Positions 54,538 through 63,485 are shown, counted from the stretch's first letter. The stretch is 64,000 nt of DNA from Bacillota bacterium (GCA_028719885.1 JAQYLT010000050.1:16237-80236), one strand, 5' to 3'. Program-made: numbers and translations. Notes: a model not told the origin generated them from the sequence alone.

Positions 54538-54895
54538 AAGATTGAAATTTGTCCGCATGCTTCGTAGGGAATGCATTTATGCATTCCAAAAGGTAACATT
54601 TTTTGGCGGTACATTGAATGGGAAAATGTTGATACTTTTCGTAGGGAACGGATTTATCCGTTCCGCAATGTTGGATAACCTCCATGGTGCGTTGGATGGA
54701 ATGTTTTCGCAAAAAACGCAACATTTTTCCATTCCACCGGCTGCCTTAAAGGACGTTACCGGGCGGAACGGATAAATCCGTTCCCTACGCAAAACACAAC
54801 GTTTTTCGATTCTATAACCCCTGATGATTTACGGCCAAGGCGGAACGCATGAATGCGTTGGTCTACGAACACATACTGACGAATTCCGATTTGCG
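54538..54895. repeat. Mosaic hairpin-cassette element, copy 8
   Basis: Left end AAGATTGAAATTTGTCC, right end GAATTCCGATTTGCG (both diverged). Cassettes: GGAATGCAT, GGAACGGAT, GGAACGGAT and a decayed GGAACGCAT/ATGCGTTGG whose CCCTAC border has become GTCTAC. Confidence 0.82.
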
Positions 54896-54912
54896 TCCCA
54901 TTGAATGTAAAA

Positions 54913-54938
54913 ATCCCCCAGGCGGGGGCCTGGGGGAT
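54913..54938 (-). terminator. Terminator of P-ATPase-like gene
   Basis: ATCCCCCAGGC/GCCTGGGGGAT with GGGG loop and TTTTT following on the minus strand. Confidence 0.9.
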
Positions 54939-54949
54939 GATGGGGAAGA

Positions 54950-57163
54950 TTAAACCACTCTGGTCCACTCGGTTGCCAGCAAGCTGGGAACCATCCAAAC
55001 CAGCTGGTAGAGGATGACCCGGGCGGGGCTCAAAAGCTCCGTGGCACCCAGATAGGACAGGCACAGCATGATGATGATGCCGATGAAGCCGCCTGCGATG
55101 CCGATGATGCTGCCCACCCGGCAGGCGGTCCGCAGGGACATGGCTCCGGTGATGGCATAGGCGGTGGACACCAGATCGTCCCGGGTGACCAGGGCCAGCA
55201 CATCCGCCTCCGGGTCCGCCTTTTGAGCGGCCAGCGCTGCCCGGTCCTCCTGGGGAGGCAGGATCAGACGCCGGGTACGGATGGAGAATTTATCCCGGAT
55301 GAAGCTGTCGGTCATCATAAAGTCACCGGCCAGCAGCAGGGTTTTCAGCTTCCGGCAGCCGCACAGGGAAACCAGTCCGGCAGAGGCGGAGCGCATCTTG
55401 GCGTAGGAAATGGCAATCACCGCCGCCAGCTGGCCGTCGATGGAGACGTAAACCGCCTGGTTGACCATGGTGCCCTGGGGGATGTCCACCCCCATCTCCT
55501 GCAAAAATTCCAAGCTGCCCATCAGCACGGGCTCGCCGTTCACCTCGCCGCCGATGCCGCCCCGGCCATAGTCCTGGAAACCAACCACCGGATACTCGGA
55601 GCCGCTGCGGCTGACCAGGAGATTGCGGAACAGGGGAACCAGCCCTCCTCCGGCAGCGAAAATCAGGGAGGCGGCGTAGGACACCACCTGGGCGCTGGGC
55701 CGGTCGGAATAGAACTTGATGCCGTTGAGCTTGGTGGAGCCCCGGGGGAAGAGGTCCTTATCCCGCAGGGGGATCACCGCCTTGCCGCAGAGCTTTTTCA
55801 CGCCCTGCCAGCCGCAGATCACCGCGCCCACCATATGCAGCCGCCGCTCCAGCAGGGCAGCGGGCCGGGTGAGGGCCAGAAAGTAGCCGGTGGGAACGGA
55901 GACCAACAGGGAGGTGGAGAAAATCTTCACGGCCATGCTGGTGCCATGGAGCAGGTAGGTGAGCACCGCGATGCCGATGCAGGCAAGCAGCGCCACAAAG
56001 GCATAAACCCGCTGGACGATCTCCGGCCCGGAGACCCGGCTGTAGGTTTCCATAAAATCCTCCACGTCGCCCTGACCCCGGAGGATGCCCGCCCGCTTCT
56101 CATAGAACTGGGGCTCCTTCACCAGGCTGGTCAGGCTGGTGGCCTTCCGCATGGTGTCCAGCTGGGCCATTTCCGTGGTGCGCCTGTGGTACTCGGCCAG
56201 CATGGCGGCGGACATTTCCAGCACGAAAGCGGCGCAGTAGGGAACCCGCTGCTCGTCCAGGCAGAACCAGGCGTCCGCCAGGCAGGCGATAAAGGTAATA
56301 GCCAGGGTGGTATTCAGGGAGTAGCGCAGATGGAACAGATCGCTGATGCCGTCCATCATCAGGCCGCAGCCCAGCAGGCCGGAGACCATCAGTGCCAGCG
56401 CCTGACTGAAAATCATAAGCTTGTTCCGGCTGGCGGGCACCATATCCTTGGAATAGAGAATGATGGCGATGCCGCACAGCAGCAGAATGATAAAATTGAG
56501 GATCATGGCAACCTGGAGCCGCCCCACACCCTGCTCACTGAGGGAGTAGTACCGCTTCTCCGGACCGGCCACCAGCTTCCGCTTCAATTCCCGGAGCTTG
56601 GCGCTGCGGTCTAAGGGGATGGTTCTGGGCCCCTCGTTGGGCAGGGCCTCTTCCTCCGGCAGGGGCTGCTCCGGCTGGGGCGCTTCCTCTGCCATGACAG
56701 GCTCCGGCTCCTCCTGGGTAAAGGGAGATCCTTCCGCAAACAGCGGGGGCACTTCCTCCTGGGCGGCGGGGGCAGCTTCCTCAGCCCCGAAATCCTCTGT
56801 GGGCACAAAGCTGCCCAGGGGATCGGTGCTGCTGAGGGGGTCCGGGCTGCTTGAGGGCTCCTGGGCCACCTGGGAGAATGCCAGTTGGGCAAACTCCAAT
56901 GCGTCCGCCGTTACCGGCTCCTCCGGGAGGGGGAACTCCAAGGTGGTGATCTGCTCCGCTTCTATCTCCACAGAGGGCTCTGGGAGTACCGGGGCACTTT
57001 CCTCCTCCGGTGCAGCCTCGGTGAAAGTGGGGGCCGCTTCGCTATCCTCCGCGGCTGTCTCCGGGGCGGCGGCATCCATGGCGTCATTTTCCAGGGTAGC
57101 CTCCTGGAGCTGACGGAGGATGTCGTCCATGCTGAAATCCAGCGTATCCTTTTCTTGATCCAT
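54950..57163 (-). CDS. Degenerate P-type-ATPase-like membrane protein with acidic N-terminal tail
   Basis: 737 residues. Residues 1-190 are an acidic, Pro/Glu/Ala-rich, probably disordered tail; about eight membrane segments follow. From about residue 415 the order resembles a P1B-type ATPase. VPTGYFLALTRPAALLERR takes the place of the CPC helix, GRGGIGGEVNGEPVLMGSLEFLQEMGV matches the nucleotide-binding domain, and VYVSIDGQLAAVIAISYAKMRSASAGL precedes LLLAGDFMMTD where TGDN is expected. I find no DKTGT phosphorylation motif and no GDGxNDxP hinge, so ion pumping by the usual cycle is unlikely. It follows rlmB by 15 bp. Confidence 0.6.
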   Translation of the reverse strand: MDQEKDTLDFSMDDILRQLQEATLENDAMDAAAPETAAEDSEAAPTFTEAAPEEESAPVLPEPSVEIEAEQITTLEFPLPEEPVTADALEFAQLAFSQVAQEPSSSPDPLSSTDPLGSFVPTEDFGAEEAAPAAQEEVPPLFAEGSPFTQEEPEPVMAEEAPQPEQPLPEEEALPNEGPRTIPLDRSAKLRELKRKLVAGPEKRYYSLSEQGVGRLQVAMILNFIILLLCGIAIILYSKDMVPASRNKLMIFSQALALMVSGLLGCGLMMDGISDLFHLRYSLNTTLAITFIACLADAWFCLDEQRVPYCAAFVLEMSAAMLAEYHRRTTEMAQLDTMRKATSLTSLVKEPQFYEKRAGILRGQGDVEDFMETYSRVSGPEIVQRVYAFVALLACIGIAVLTYLLHGTSMAVKIFSTSLLVSVPTGYFLALTRPAALLERRLHMVGAVICGWQGVKKLCGKAVIPLRDKDLFPRGSTKLNGIKFYSDRPSAQVVSYAASLIFAAGGGLVPLFRNLLVSRSGSEYPVVGFQDYGRGGIGGEVNGEPVLMGSLEFLQEMGVDIPQGTMVNQAVYVSIDGQLAAVIAISYAKMRSASAGLVSLCGCRKLKTLLLAGDFMMTDSFIRDKFSIRTRRLILPPQEDRAALAAQKADPEADVLALVTRDDLVSTAYAITGAMSLRTACRVGSIIGIAGGFIGIIIMLCLSYLGATELLSPARVILYQLVWMVPSLLATEWTRVV

Positions 57164-57178
57164 ATCAAATCCTCCTGG

Positions 57179-57961
57179 TTAGCCGAGGCGCTGCCGCAGG
57201 GCTTCGTAGAGCAGAATGGAGGCGGCAGCGGAGGCGTTGAGGGAGCTGATTTTCCCCCTCATGGGAATGTGTACCATAACGTCGCAGCTTTTCCGCACCA
57301 GCTGGCTCATGCCCACACCCTCGTTGCCGATGACAATGGCGGTGGGGCCGGTGAGGTCGGCTTGATACATGGGGATGGACCCCTCGGCAGCGGTGCCGAA
57401 GACCCATACGCCCTTTTCCTTTAATTCCGCGATGGCGGCGCTGATGTTGGTCACCCGGGCCACCTTCATATATTCCACCGCACCGGCGGAGGCCTTGGCC
57501 ACGGTGGCAGTGAGCCCCACGCTGCGCCGCTTGGGGATGATCACCCCGTGGGCTCCGGCGCACTCGGCGCTGCGGAGAATGGCCCCTAAATTGTGGGGGT
57601 CGGACAGCTCGTCGCAGATGACGATCAGGGGAGTCTCTCCCCGGTCGGCGGCCTCCTGCAAAATATCGTCAATGGAATAGTAGCTGTGGGCGGCGGCCAG
57701 GGCAATCACACCCTGATGGGCCCGGGTAAAGGACATGGCGTCCAGCTTCCGCCGGTCCACCGGCACGATCACCGCTCCGGCCTGCTTGGCCTCGGCGGCC
57801 AGACGCTGCAAAGCCCGGTCAATCTCCCCGTCGGCAATGAAAACCTTGTCCACGGTGCGGCCGCTTTTCAGCGCCTCCTGCAGGGCGTTTCTGCCCTCCA
57901 GCTGGCCCTCTGTTTCCTCGATAGCAGCAGGGGCGGCGCCGCGGCGTTTCTTTTCGTTCAT
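57179..57961 (-). CDS. rlmB: 23S rRNA (guanosine-2251 2'-O)-methyltransferase family (RlmB/TrmH)
   Basis: 260 residues from MNEKKRRG with GGAGG eight bases upstream. N-terminal substrate-binding domain (EGRNALQEALKSGRTVDKVFIADG) and C-terminal SPOUT domain with DELSDPHNLGAILRSAECAGAHGVI, IVIGNEGVGMS and ISSLNASAAASILLYEALRQ. The target could be 23S rRNA or tRNA; RlmB is the commonest match for this layout. Confidence 0.92.
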   Translation of the reverse strand: MNEKKRRGAAPAAIEETEGQLEGRNALQEALKSGRTVDKVFIADGEIDRALQRLAAEAKQAGAVIVPVDRRKLDAMSFTRAHQGVIALAAAHSYYSIDDILQEAADRGETPLIVICDELSDPHNLGAILRSAECAGAHGVIIPKRRSVGLTATVAKASAGAVEYMKVARVTNISAAIAELKEKGVWVFGTAAEGSIPMYQADLTGPTAIVIGNEGVGMSQLVRKSCDVMVHIPMRGKISSLNASAAASILLYEALRQRLG

Positions 57962-58041
57962 GTTGGAATCCTCCGTTGTGCACACAAAGCCAGTATGCAC
58001 AATATATTTATCAGGTTATCCTTTTTCATAAGTGTATTGAC

Positions 58042-58126
58042 AGGTTGGAATTTGCAGAGGCAATTCGTTCCCTACGCACACGTTGAAACATTTTCAATTC
58101 AACGAACCCTACAAATATCAATTTCA
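58042..58126. repeat. Decayed or minimal mosaic element
   Basis: Left end AGGTTGGAATTTGC and right end CAAATATCAATTTCAC enclose only half of one cassette (ATTCGTTCCCTACGC). Probably a remnant of a deletion between cassettes. Confidence 0.55.
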
Positions 58127-58293
58127 CAATCAGCTTATGGAGGCAGATAACCTAATATATTTATAATCTCAAGCATTATATCAGATTTTGTACAGATTTA
58201 CAACAGTTTTTTTGTTCCAGGGTCGGGATGCTAATTTTTGCGCCTCGGTCCGGATATTTACAGAAAATTTACTGAAAAAAATAGAATCATTCA

Positions 58294-58322
58294 TTGCCGA
58301 AATCGGAAAAATGTGTTATGAT
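58294..58322 (+). promoter_or_regulatory. Promoter of ftsH
   Basis: TTGCCG, 17 bases, TATGAT, about 45 bp before the start. Confidence 0.55.
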
Positions 58323-58369
58323 GGCTCCACGTGAAAAAAGCGAATAAAGCCCTGGGAGGCGATAAGCAT

Positions 58370-60280
58370 ATGAGTTCTGAATCCAAGGACCCCAAAAACA
58401 GTAAAAATCCCATGGACAATATGCCAAAGGGAAGTATCTGGACCGCGCTCATCATCACGTTGGCGCTGGTGCTGCTGATCAGCTGGATCTACGGCTCCGT
58501 TTCCGGCAGCCAGTATACGGAAACCAGCGTCAGCGATTTCCTGGACGCCATGGAATCCAACCAGCTGGCCGAGGTGGAATTCCGGTATGACCGGATCGTG
58601 TATCTGACCAAGGAAGAGGCCGCCAAGGACCCCGCCCGGCAGAAGGCCTGCTACACCGGCCTGCCCAGCGGCGGCGACACCCTGGAGCTGTCTCAGAAGC
58701 TTCACGACATGGGCGTGACGGTGACCAGAGAAATCACCGAGGACAATTCCGTGGTGATGATGATCCTGTCCTATTGCATCACCTTTGCCATTTTGTTCGT
58801 GTTTATGCGGATGATCACCAAGCGCATGAGCGGTGAGGGGATGATGGGCGGCTTCGGCAAGAGCAAGGCCAAAATGTATATGGAAAAGCAGACCGGCGTC
58901 ACCTTTAAGGATGTGGCCGGGCAGGACGAGGCCAAGGAATCCCTGGTGGAGATCATCGATTTCCTCCACAATCCCCAGAAGTATACCGACATCGGCGCCA
59001 AGCTCCCCAAGGGCGCGCTGTTGGTGGGCTCCCCCGGCACCGGCAAGACCCTGCTTGCCAAGGCTGTGGCAGGGGAGGCGGGGGTGCCGTTCTTCTCCAT
59101 CTCCGGCTCCGACTTTGTGGAGATGTTCGTGGGCATGGGCGCCAGCCGGGTGCGGGACCTGTTCCAGCAGGCGGCCAAGGTGGCTCCCTGCATCATCTTT
59201 ATAGATGAGATCGACGCCGTGGGCCGCTCCCGGGACAACCGGTATGGCAGCAACTCCGAGCAGGAGCAGACCCTGAACCAGCTGCTCAATGAGATCGACG
59301 GCTTCGAGCCCTCCAAGGGCATCGTGTGCCTGGCGGCCACCAACCGTCCGGAGATTCTGGACAAGGCCCTGCTGCGGCCCGGTCGGTTTGACCGGCGGAT
59401 CATTGTGGACCGGCCCAACCTCCAGGGGCGGCTGGATACCCTCAAGGTGCACACCCGGAAGATCAAGCTCAGCGAGGATGTGGATTTGAAGAAAATCGCC
59501 CAGGCCACTGCCGGCGCCGTGGGCGCGGACCTGGCCAACCTGGTGAACGAGGCAGCCCTGCGGGCGGTGCGTCTGGGGCGGCAGACGGTGAATCAGGAGG
59601 ATTTGATGGCCTCCTTTGAAACCGTCATCGCCGGTACCGAGAAGAAGAACACCGTCATGACCGATACGGAAAAGCGGCTGGTGTCCTATCATGAGGTGGG
59701 CCACGCCCTGATTGCCGCGTTGGAGAAGCATTCCCAGCCGGTTTCCAAGATCACCATCGTGCCCCATACCTCCGGCGCTCTGGGCTATACCATGCAGATG
59801 CCCGAGGAGGAGAAATTCCTGAACACCGCCGAAGAGCTCCGGGGCGAGCTGCGTACCCTGGTGGGCGGCCGGGCGGCGGAGCAGCTGGTGTTCGGGGTGC
59901 AGACCACCGGCGCTGCCAACGATCTGCAGCGGGCCACCAGTCTGGCGAGAAACATGATCAGCCAGTACGGCATGGGCAAAAAGCTGGGGCTCATGACCAC
60001 CGCCTCGGTGGAGCATCAGTACCTGGACGGCCAGGCCTATATGGACTGCGCCCAGTCCACCGCCTCTGTGGTGGATCAGGAGGTCAAGGAGCTGCTGGAG
60101 GAAAGCTACGCCCAGGCGGTGCAGCTGCTGACGGAGCACCGGGAACTGCTGGATGAAGTGGCCCAGTTCCTGCTGATGAAGGAGACCATCACCGGCGAGG
60201 AGCTGATGCGCTTCGTCAATGCAGAAAACCAGCCCCAGCTGCCCCGGCCGGAAGAGACAGAGCAGCAGGATGACGTGTAA
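58370..60280 (+). CDS. ftsH: ATP-dependent zinc metalloprotease FtsH
   Basis: 636 residues from MSSESKD, with GGGAGG ten bases upstream; a GTG 13 codons earlier lacks a site. Two membrane segments (about 25-47 and 130-150) flank a small extracytoplasmic domain. AAA+ core: Walker A GSPGTGKT, Walker B IIFIDEIDAVG, arginine-finger region RPGRFDRRI. The zinc site is HEVGH, with the third ligand in the downstream helical domain. It degrades damaged membrane proteins and some regulators. Transcribed alone; in many Firmicutes it follows tilS-hpt, which are absent here. Confidence 0.96.
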   Translation: MSSESKDPKNSKNPMDNMPKGSIWTALIITLALVLLISWIYGSVSGSQYTETSVSDFLDAMESNQLAEVEFRYDRIVYLTKEEAAKDPARQKACYTGLPSGGDTLELSQKLHDMGVTVTREITEDNSVVMMILSYCITFAILFVFMRMITKRMSGEGMMGGFGKSKAKMYMEKQTGVTFKDVAGQDEAKESLVEIIDFLHNPQKYTDIGAKLPKGALLVGSPGTGKTLLAKAVAGEAGVPFFSISGSDFVEMFVGMGASRVRDLFQQAAKVAPCIIFIDEIDAVGRSRDNRYGSNSEQEQTLNQLLNEIDGFEPSKGIVCLAATNRPEILDKALLRPGRFDRRIIVDRPNLQGRLDTLKVHTRKIKLSEDVDLKKIAQATAGAVGADLANLVNEAALRAVRLGRQTVNQEDLMASFETVIAGTEKKNTVMTDTEKRLVSYHEVGHALIAALEKHSQPVSKITIVPHTSGALGYTMQMPEEEKFLNTAEELRGELRTLVGGRAAEQLVFGVQTTGAANDLQRATSLARNMISQYGMGKKLGLMTTASVEHQYLDGQAYMDCAQSTASVVDQEVKELLEESYAQAVQLLTEHRELLDEVAQFLLMKETITGEELMRFVNAENQPQLPRPEETEQQDDV

Positions 60281-60283
60281 ATC

Positions 60284-60322
60284 AATTGGGATTTGGCGGG
60301 GCCTCCCCACTAAATCCCAATT
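60284..60322. repeat. Minimal mosaic element acting as ftsH terminator
   Basis: AATTGGGATTT and AAATCCCAATT, the family's end sequences, are brought together with only a short GGCGGGGCCTCCCC hairpin between them; TTCTTGTTTTTT follows. It starts 3 bp after the ftsH stop, so here the element itself would serve as the terminator. Confidence 0.7.
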
Positions 60323-60355
60323 TTCTTGTTTTTTCATCCCATTCTAAAAAAAGAC

Positions 60356-60384
60356 TTGCGCTTTCCATTAAAATATGGTAGGAT
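60356..60384 (+). promoter_or_regulatory. Promoter of the beta-helix protein gene
   Basis: TTGCGC, 17 bases, TAGGAT. It leaves a leader of about 155 bases before the start codon. Confidence 0.5.
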
Positions 60385-60410
60385 AACCAAAACGGAAAGG
60401 AGTCGGTGCT

Positions 60411-60638
60411 GTGATGGTATCAGGTTGTGATTGCTGCTGTGATCGGGCGGCGCTGCCATGGCATCCGGCTGCTCTCCCAGAGCCGCTTTGCGCCTGTAAA
60501 TGTGCGCGGGGCGGCTTTTTGCGCTTTTTAAGGAGAGGGAGGCTTTATTATGAAATTGAGAAGCAGAATTCTGGCAGTCCTGATGGCGCTGCTGCTGGCA
60601 GTGGGCATGCCGCTGACGGCTTTGGCGGAGACATATGA
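60411..60638 (+). CDS. Possible Cys-rich leader open frame
   Basis: GTG/ATG pair eight and eleven bases after AAAGGAG, first in the leader of the beta-helix gene. The peptide begins MMVSGCDCCCDRAALP and has ten more residues before CACKC. It runs 89 bp into the beta-helix gene in another frame, so translation of both would compete. A regulatory upstream frame is possible; so is chance. Confidence 0.25.
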   Translation: MMVSGCDCCCDRAALPWHPAALPEPLCACKCARGGFLRFLRRGRLYYEIEKQNSGSPDGAAAGSGHAADGFGGDI

Positions 60639-62484
60639 CCTGAATGAGGGCAGTGTCACAATTGATGCAAACGAGACTGGACAGACCGTGACCCAGAACG
60701 AAGTCAGCAATCAGGATTCCAATCCCGTGATTACCAGCGGCGGCGATAAAACTTCCAACACCATTACCGTGAATACCAACGGCGGGAATGCGAATGTGAC
60801 GCTGGACAATGTGAACATCAATAGCGACGGAGCGGCCATGGAAGTCAACCGGGGGGAAGGCACCACGGTGACGGTGGAGCTAGACGGAACGAATACCCTG
60901 CAAAGCGGAGAAGATTACGCCGGTTTGCAGACCTCCGGTGAGGGCGCGTTGGTGATTCAGGACGCAAACGGCAAAGAAGGCTCTTTGACAGCCAACGGCG
61001 GCTTTTTGGGCGCAGGCATCGGCGGCGGCATTGGCCGCGCAGGCAGTGACATCACCATCAGCGGCGGCGATGTAACGGCCAAAGGCGGCGAGCGCGGCGC
61101 AGGCATCGGCGGCGGCGGGGACGGTGAAGGCAGTGACATCACCATCAGCGGCGGCAGTGTAACGGCCATCGGCGGCGATTATGGCGGCGCAGGCATCGGC
61201 GGCGGCTATGGTGGCGCAGGCAGTGACATCACCATCAGCGGCGGCAAGGTAACGGCACAAGGCGGCGATTATGGCGCAGGCATCGGCGGCGGCGAATCTG
61301 GTATAGGCAGTGACATCACCATCAGCGGCGGCAATGTAACGGCCATCGGCGGCGATAATGGCGGCGCAGGCATCGGCGGCGGTACGGAAGGAGAAGGCAC
61401 CGGTATCACCATCAGCAGCGGCGATGTAGAGGCCAACGGCGGCTCTTGGGGCGCAGGCATCGGCGGCGGCAGGGAAGGTGAAGGCAGTGACATCACCATC
61501 AGCGGCGGCAATGTAGCGGCCAACGGCGGCGGGCAAGGCGCAGGCATCGGCGGCGGTATGGAAGGGAAAGGCACCGGCATCACCATCAGCGGCGGCAAGG
61601 TAACGGCCAACGGCGGAATTGTCGGCGCAGGCATCGGCGGCGGCAGGGAAGGTGAAGGCAGTGACATCACCATCAGCGGCGGCAAGGTAACGGCCCAAGG
61701 CGGCTTTTGGGACAAAATCATCGGCGGCGGCGCAGGCATCGGCGGCGGTTATGAGGGTGAAGGCACCGGCATCACCATCAGCGGCGGCGATGTAGAGGCC
61801 AACGGCGGCTTTTTGGGCGCAGGCATCGGCGGCGGCATTGACCGCGCAGGCAGTGACATCACCATCAGCGGCGGCGATGTAGAGGCCAACGGCGGCGATT
61901 ATGGCGCAGGCATCGGCGGCGGCTTTTACGGCGCAGGCAGTGACATCATCATCAGCGGCGGCAAGGTAACGGCCAACGGCGGCCATTGGGGCGCAGGCAT
62001 CGGCGGCGGTTATTGGGGTAAGGGCAGCGGCATCACCATCAAAAACAATGCGGTGGTGACAGCAGAGGGCAAGGACAACGCGGCCAATATTGGCAATGGA
62101 CACTCTGAAGAATTTACGGAAAAGCAGCCGGACAATGTGGATGTCAGCGGCCTGTACATCACCGGCAGCGTCAACGGTGTCCCCGGCACGATAGATCCGA
62201 ACGCAGTCCCCGGGGCATTCGACGGCTTCGACGAGACGGCTTTCTGGAAAGAGGTGGTCCGGAAGATTCAGGCTGCCAATCCGGGGGATACCGTTTCCAT
62301 TGACGCTGGCGGTCTGTTCACCATTCCCTGCTGGGTGATTGACGCCGTGGTGGAGCAGGGCGTGACCTTGGTCATTGCGTGGATGGGCGGCGAGGACATC
62401 ATCATCGACCACCAGCCCGACACCGGCAGCCAAAAAATCTGGGTGTTCTCTTTCACCACCCTCCCTCAGCTGCTGGCAAAATAA
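60550..62484 (+). CDS. Secreted Gly-rich beta-helix protein, carbohydrate-binding Cthe_2159-like
   Basis: 644 residues; signal peptide MKLRSRILAVLMALLLA with cleavage near ALA-ET (residue 26), GGGAGG upstream. Residues 30-130 (VTLDNVNINSDGAAMEV, VTVELDGTNTLQSG) resemble the Cthe_2159-type polysaccharide-binding beta-helix family. Eleven tandem units of about 29 residues follow, pattern GSDITISGGxVTAxGGxxGAGIGGGxxG, each likely one or two helix rungs. A roughly 150-residue C-terminal domain (VDVSGLYITGSVNGVPG to the end) ends without LPXTG, membrane helix or SLH domain, so it is probably released or held non-covalently. Binding to plant or host glycans is inference. Confidence 0.85.
   Translation: MKLRSRILAVLMALLLAVGMPLTALAETYDLNEGSVTIDANETGQTVTQNEVSNQDSNPVITSGGDKTSNTITVNTNGGNANVTLDNVNINSDGAAMEVNRGEGTTVTVELDGTNTLQSGEDYAGLQTSGEGALVIQDANGKEGSLTANGGFLGAGIGGGIGRAGSDITISGGDVTAKGGERGAGIGGGGDGEGSDITISGGSVTAIGGDYGGAGIGGGYGGAGSDITISGGKVTAQGGDYGAGIGGGESGIGSDITISGGNVTAIGGDNGGAGIGGGTEGEGTGITISSGDVEANGGSWGAGIGGGREGEGSDITISGGNVAANGGGQGAGIGGGMEGKGTGITISGGKVTANGGIVGAGIGGGREGEGSDITISGGKVTAQGGFWDKIIGGGAGIGGGYEGEGTGITISGGDVEANGGFLGAGIGGGIDRAGSDITISGGDVEANGGDYGAGIGGGFYGAGSDIIISGGKVTANGGHWGAGIGGGYWGKGSGITIKNNAVVTAEGKDNAANIGNGHSEEFTEKQPDNVDVSGLYITGSVNGVPGTIDPNAVPGAFDGFDETAFWKEVVRKIQAANPGDTVSIDAGGLFTIPCWVIDAVVEQGVTLVIAWMGGEDIIIDHQPDTGSQKIWVFSFTTLPQLLAK
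61042..62022 (+). repeat. Tandem 87-90 bp coding repeats (11 units)
   Basis: Units begin GGCAGTGACATCACCATCAG or the GGCACCGGCATCACC variant. Near-identical DNA, not just protein, indicates recent duplication or conversion. Unit 8 carries an insertion (FWDKIIGGG), making it longer. Two alternating unit types (GSD and GTG) suggest duplication of blocks. Confidence 0.9.
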
Positions 62485-62497
62485 CAACATATCAAAA

Positions 62498-62530
62498 GGA
62501 TGAAACCGGAACCCCCGGTTTCATCCTTTT
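62498..62530 (+). terminator. Terminator of beta-helix gene
   Basis: GGATGAAACCGG/CCGGTTTCATCC hairpin followed by TTTTTT. Confidence 0.9.
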
Positions 62531-62717
62531 TTACCGGCTTTCATCCGCCAAATCCCAAGTTGCCAGTCTGCGATGCGGATTTCTCGTATCCTGCAGCAAA
62601 ATCCCATTCTCCACCAATTCCTGAATAAACAAAGCTCCCCGGGGCGGATGCCTCGGGGAAAATCAAAGAGGAAAAAGGAAGAAAGCTTCTGCTCCCTGCC
62701 GGTTGGCGGGGAATTTT

Positions 62718-63428
62718 TTATCCTAAGGAGAAGAATTCCGCCGGGTCCATGGGCTGATCCTGACAGCTGACACTGAAATGGACATGGCTTCCCATGACGG
62801 ATTCCACCAGGGCGGTGTCACCGGCATAGCCGATGGCCTGGCCCAGAGTCACCTCGTCGCCGGGCGCTACGCAGAGCTCCTCATCCAGGCTGGAATAGCG
62901 GGTGGTGTAGCCCCCGTCGTGGCGGATGACCACGGTGTAGCCCAGGGTGTCGTCCTCATAGGTGGTGTAAACCGTGCCATCGGCAGCGGCGCACACCGGG
63001 GTTCCCGCCTCGGCGGCGTAGTCCACCCCGTTGTGAACCCGCCAGTCCCGGGTGGTTTCGTTGTAGCTCAGGCAGTCCATGGCGTAGGCCCCGATGGGGT
63101 CGCCGGGCACGGGCAGGGCGGTTTTCAGAGCGGGACGCTCTACTGGTGCCTGGGCCGCCTGGGATGGCTGGGCGATCCCCTCCGTCGCTGTGGATGGGGA
63201 AGTGGCGGCTTTGGCTGTGCCGGGTGCGGCGGCGGAGGAGGCCTGGGAGGGCTGGGTTGTTTGTGTACTCCCAGCCAGGTTCTCCACCATGGGCTCCTGA
63301 ACGGCCGCCTGCTGTGCCTGCTGCCCGGACTGCCGGGTGAGATAAACCGTCAGCCCCCCGGCCACAACCACCAGCGCCAGAATCAGCGCTACATATTTTC
63401 CATTTGTTTTCTTGTTGCTCAAGTTCAA
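62718..63428 (-). CDS. M23-domain membrane protein, SpoIIQ-like
   Basis: 236 residues: short cytoplasmic start, one membrane segment (about 12-31), a 70-residue Ala/Gln/Thr/Ser-rich linker, then an M23/LytM domain (about 100-236). Zinc ligands His132 and Asp136 (HNGVD) and the HxH pair His215/His217 (HVHF) are present. The catalytic His of the YAHL motif is replaced: residues 178-181 read YSSL. Loss of that residue is also seen in Bacillus SpoIIQ, which is structural. Size, layout and the spore-forming host support a SpoIIQ-like engulfment/channel role, though a weak endopeptidase is possible. Confidence 0.78.
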   Translation of the reverse strand: MNLSNKKTNGKYVALILALVVVAGGLTVYLTRQSGQQAQQAAVQEPMVENLAGSTQTTQPSQASSAAAPGTAKAATSPSTATEGIAQPSQAAQAPVERPALKTALPVPGDPIGAYAMDCLSYNETTRDWRVHNGVDYAAEAGTPVCAAADGTVYTTYEDDTLGYTVVIRHDGGYTTRYSSLDEELCVAPGDEVTLGQAIGYAGDTALVESVMGSHVHFSVSCQDQPMDPAEFFSLG

Positions 63429-63485
63429 GCACCTCCGAGGCAGAGTATAGACAGAAAGTGGTTTTTCTAAACAGAAAAGGGAAAA

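Noticed and set aside
60880..62490. 536-codon minus-strand open frame with Ala/Asp repeats
   Set aside because: A mirror of the tandem repeats in the beta-helix gene; the plus-strand frame has signal peptide, ribosome binding site and terminator.
63429..63470. SigF-type promoter before the SpoIIQ-like gene
   Set aside because: GTTTA, 15 bases, GTCTATACT partly fits a forespore promoter, but a SigA reading (TTTAGA, 16 bases, TATACT) fits as well, so I do not assign it.
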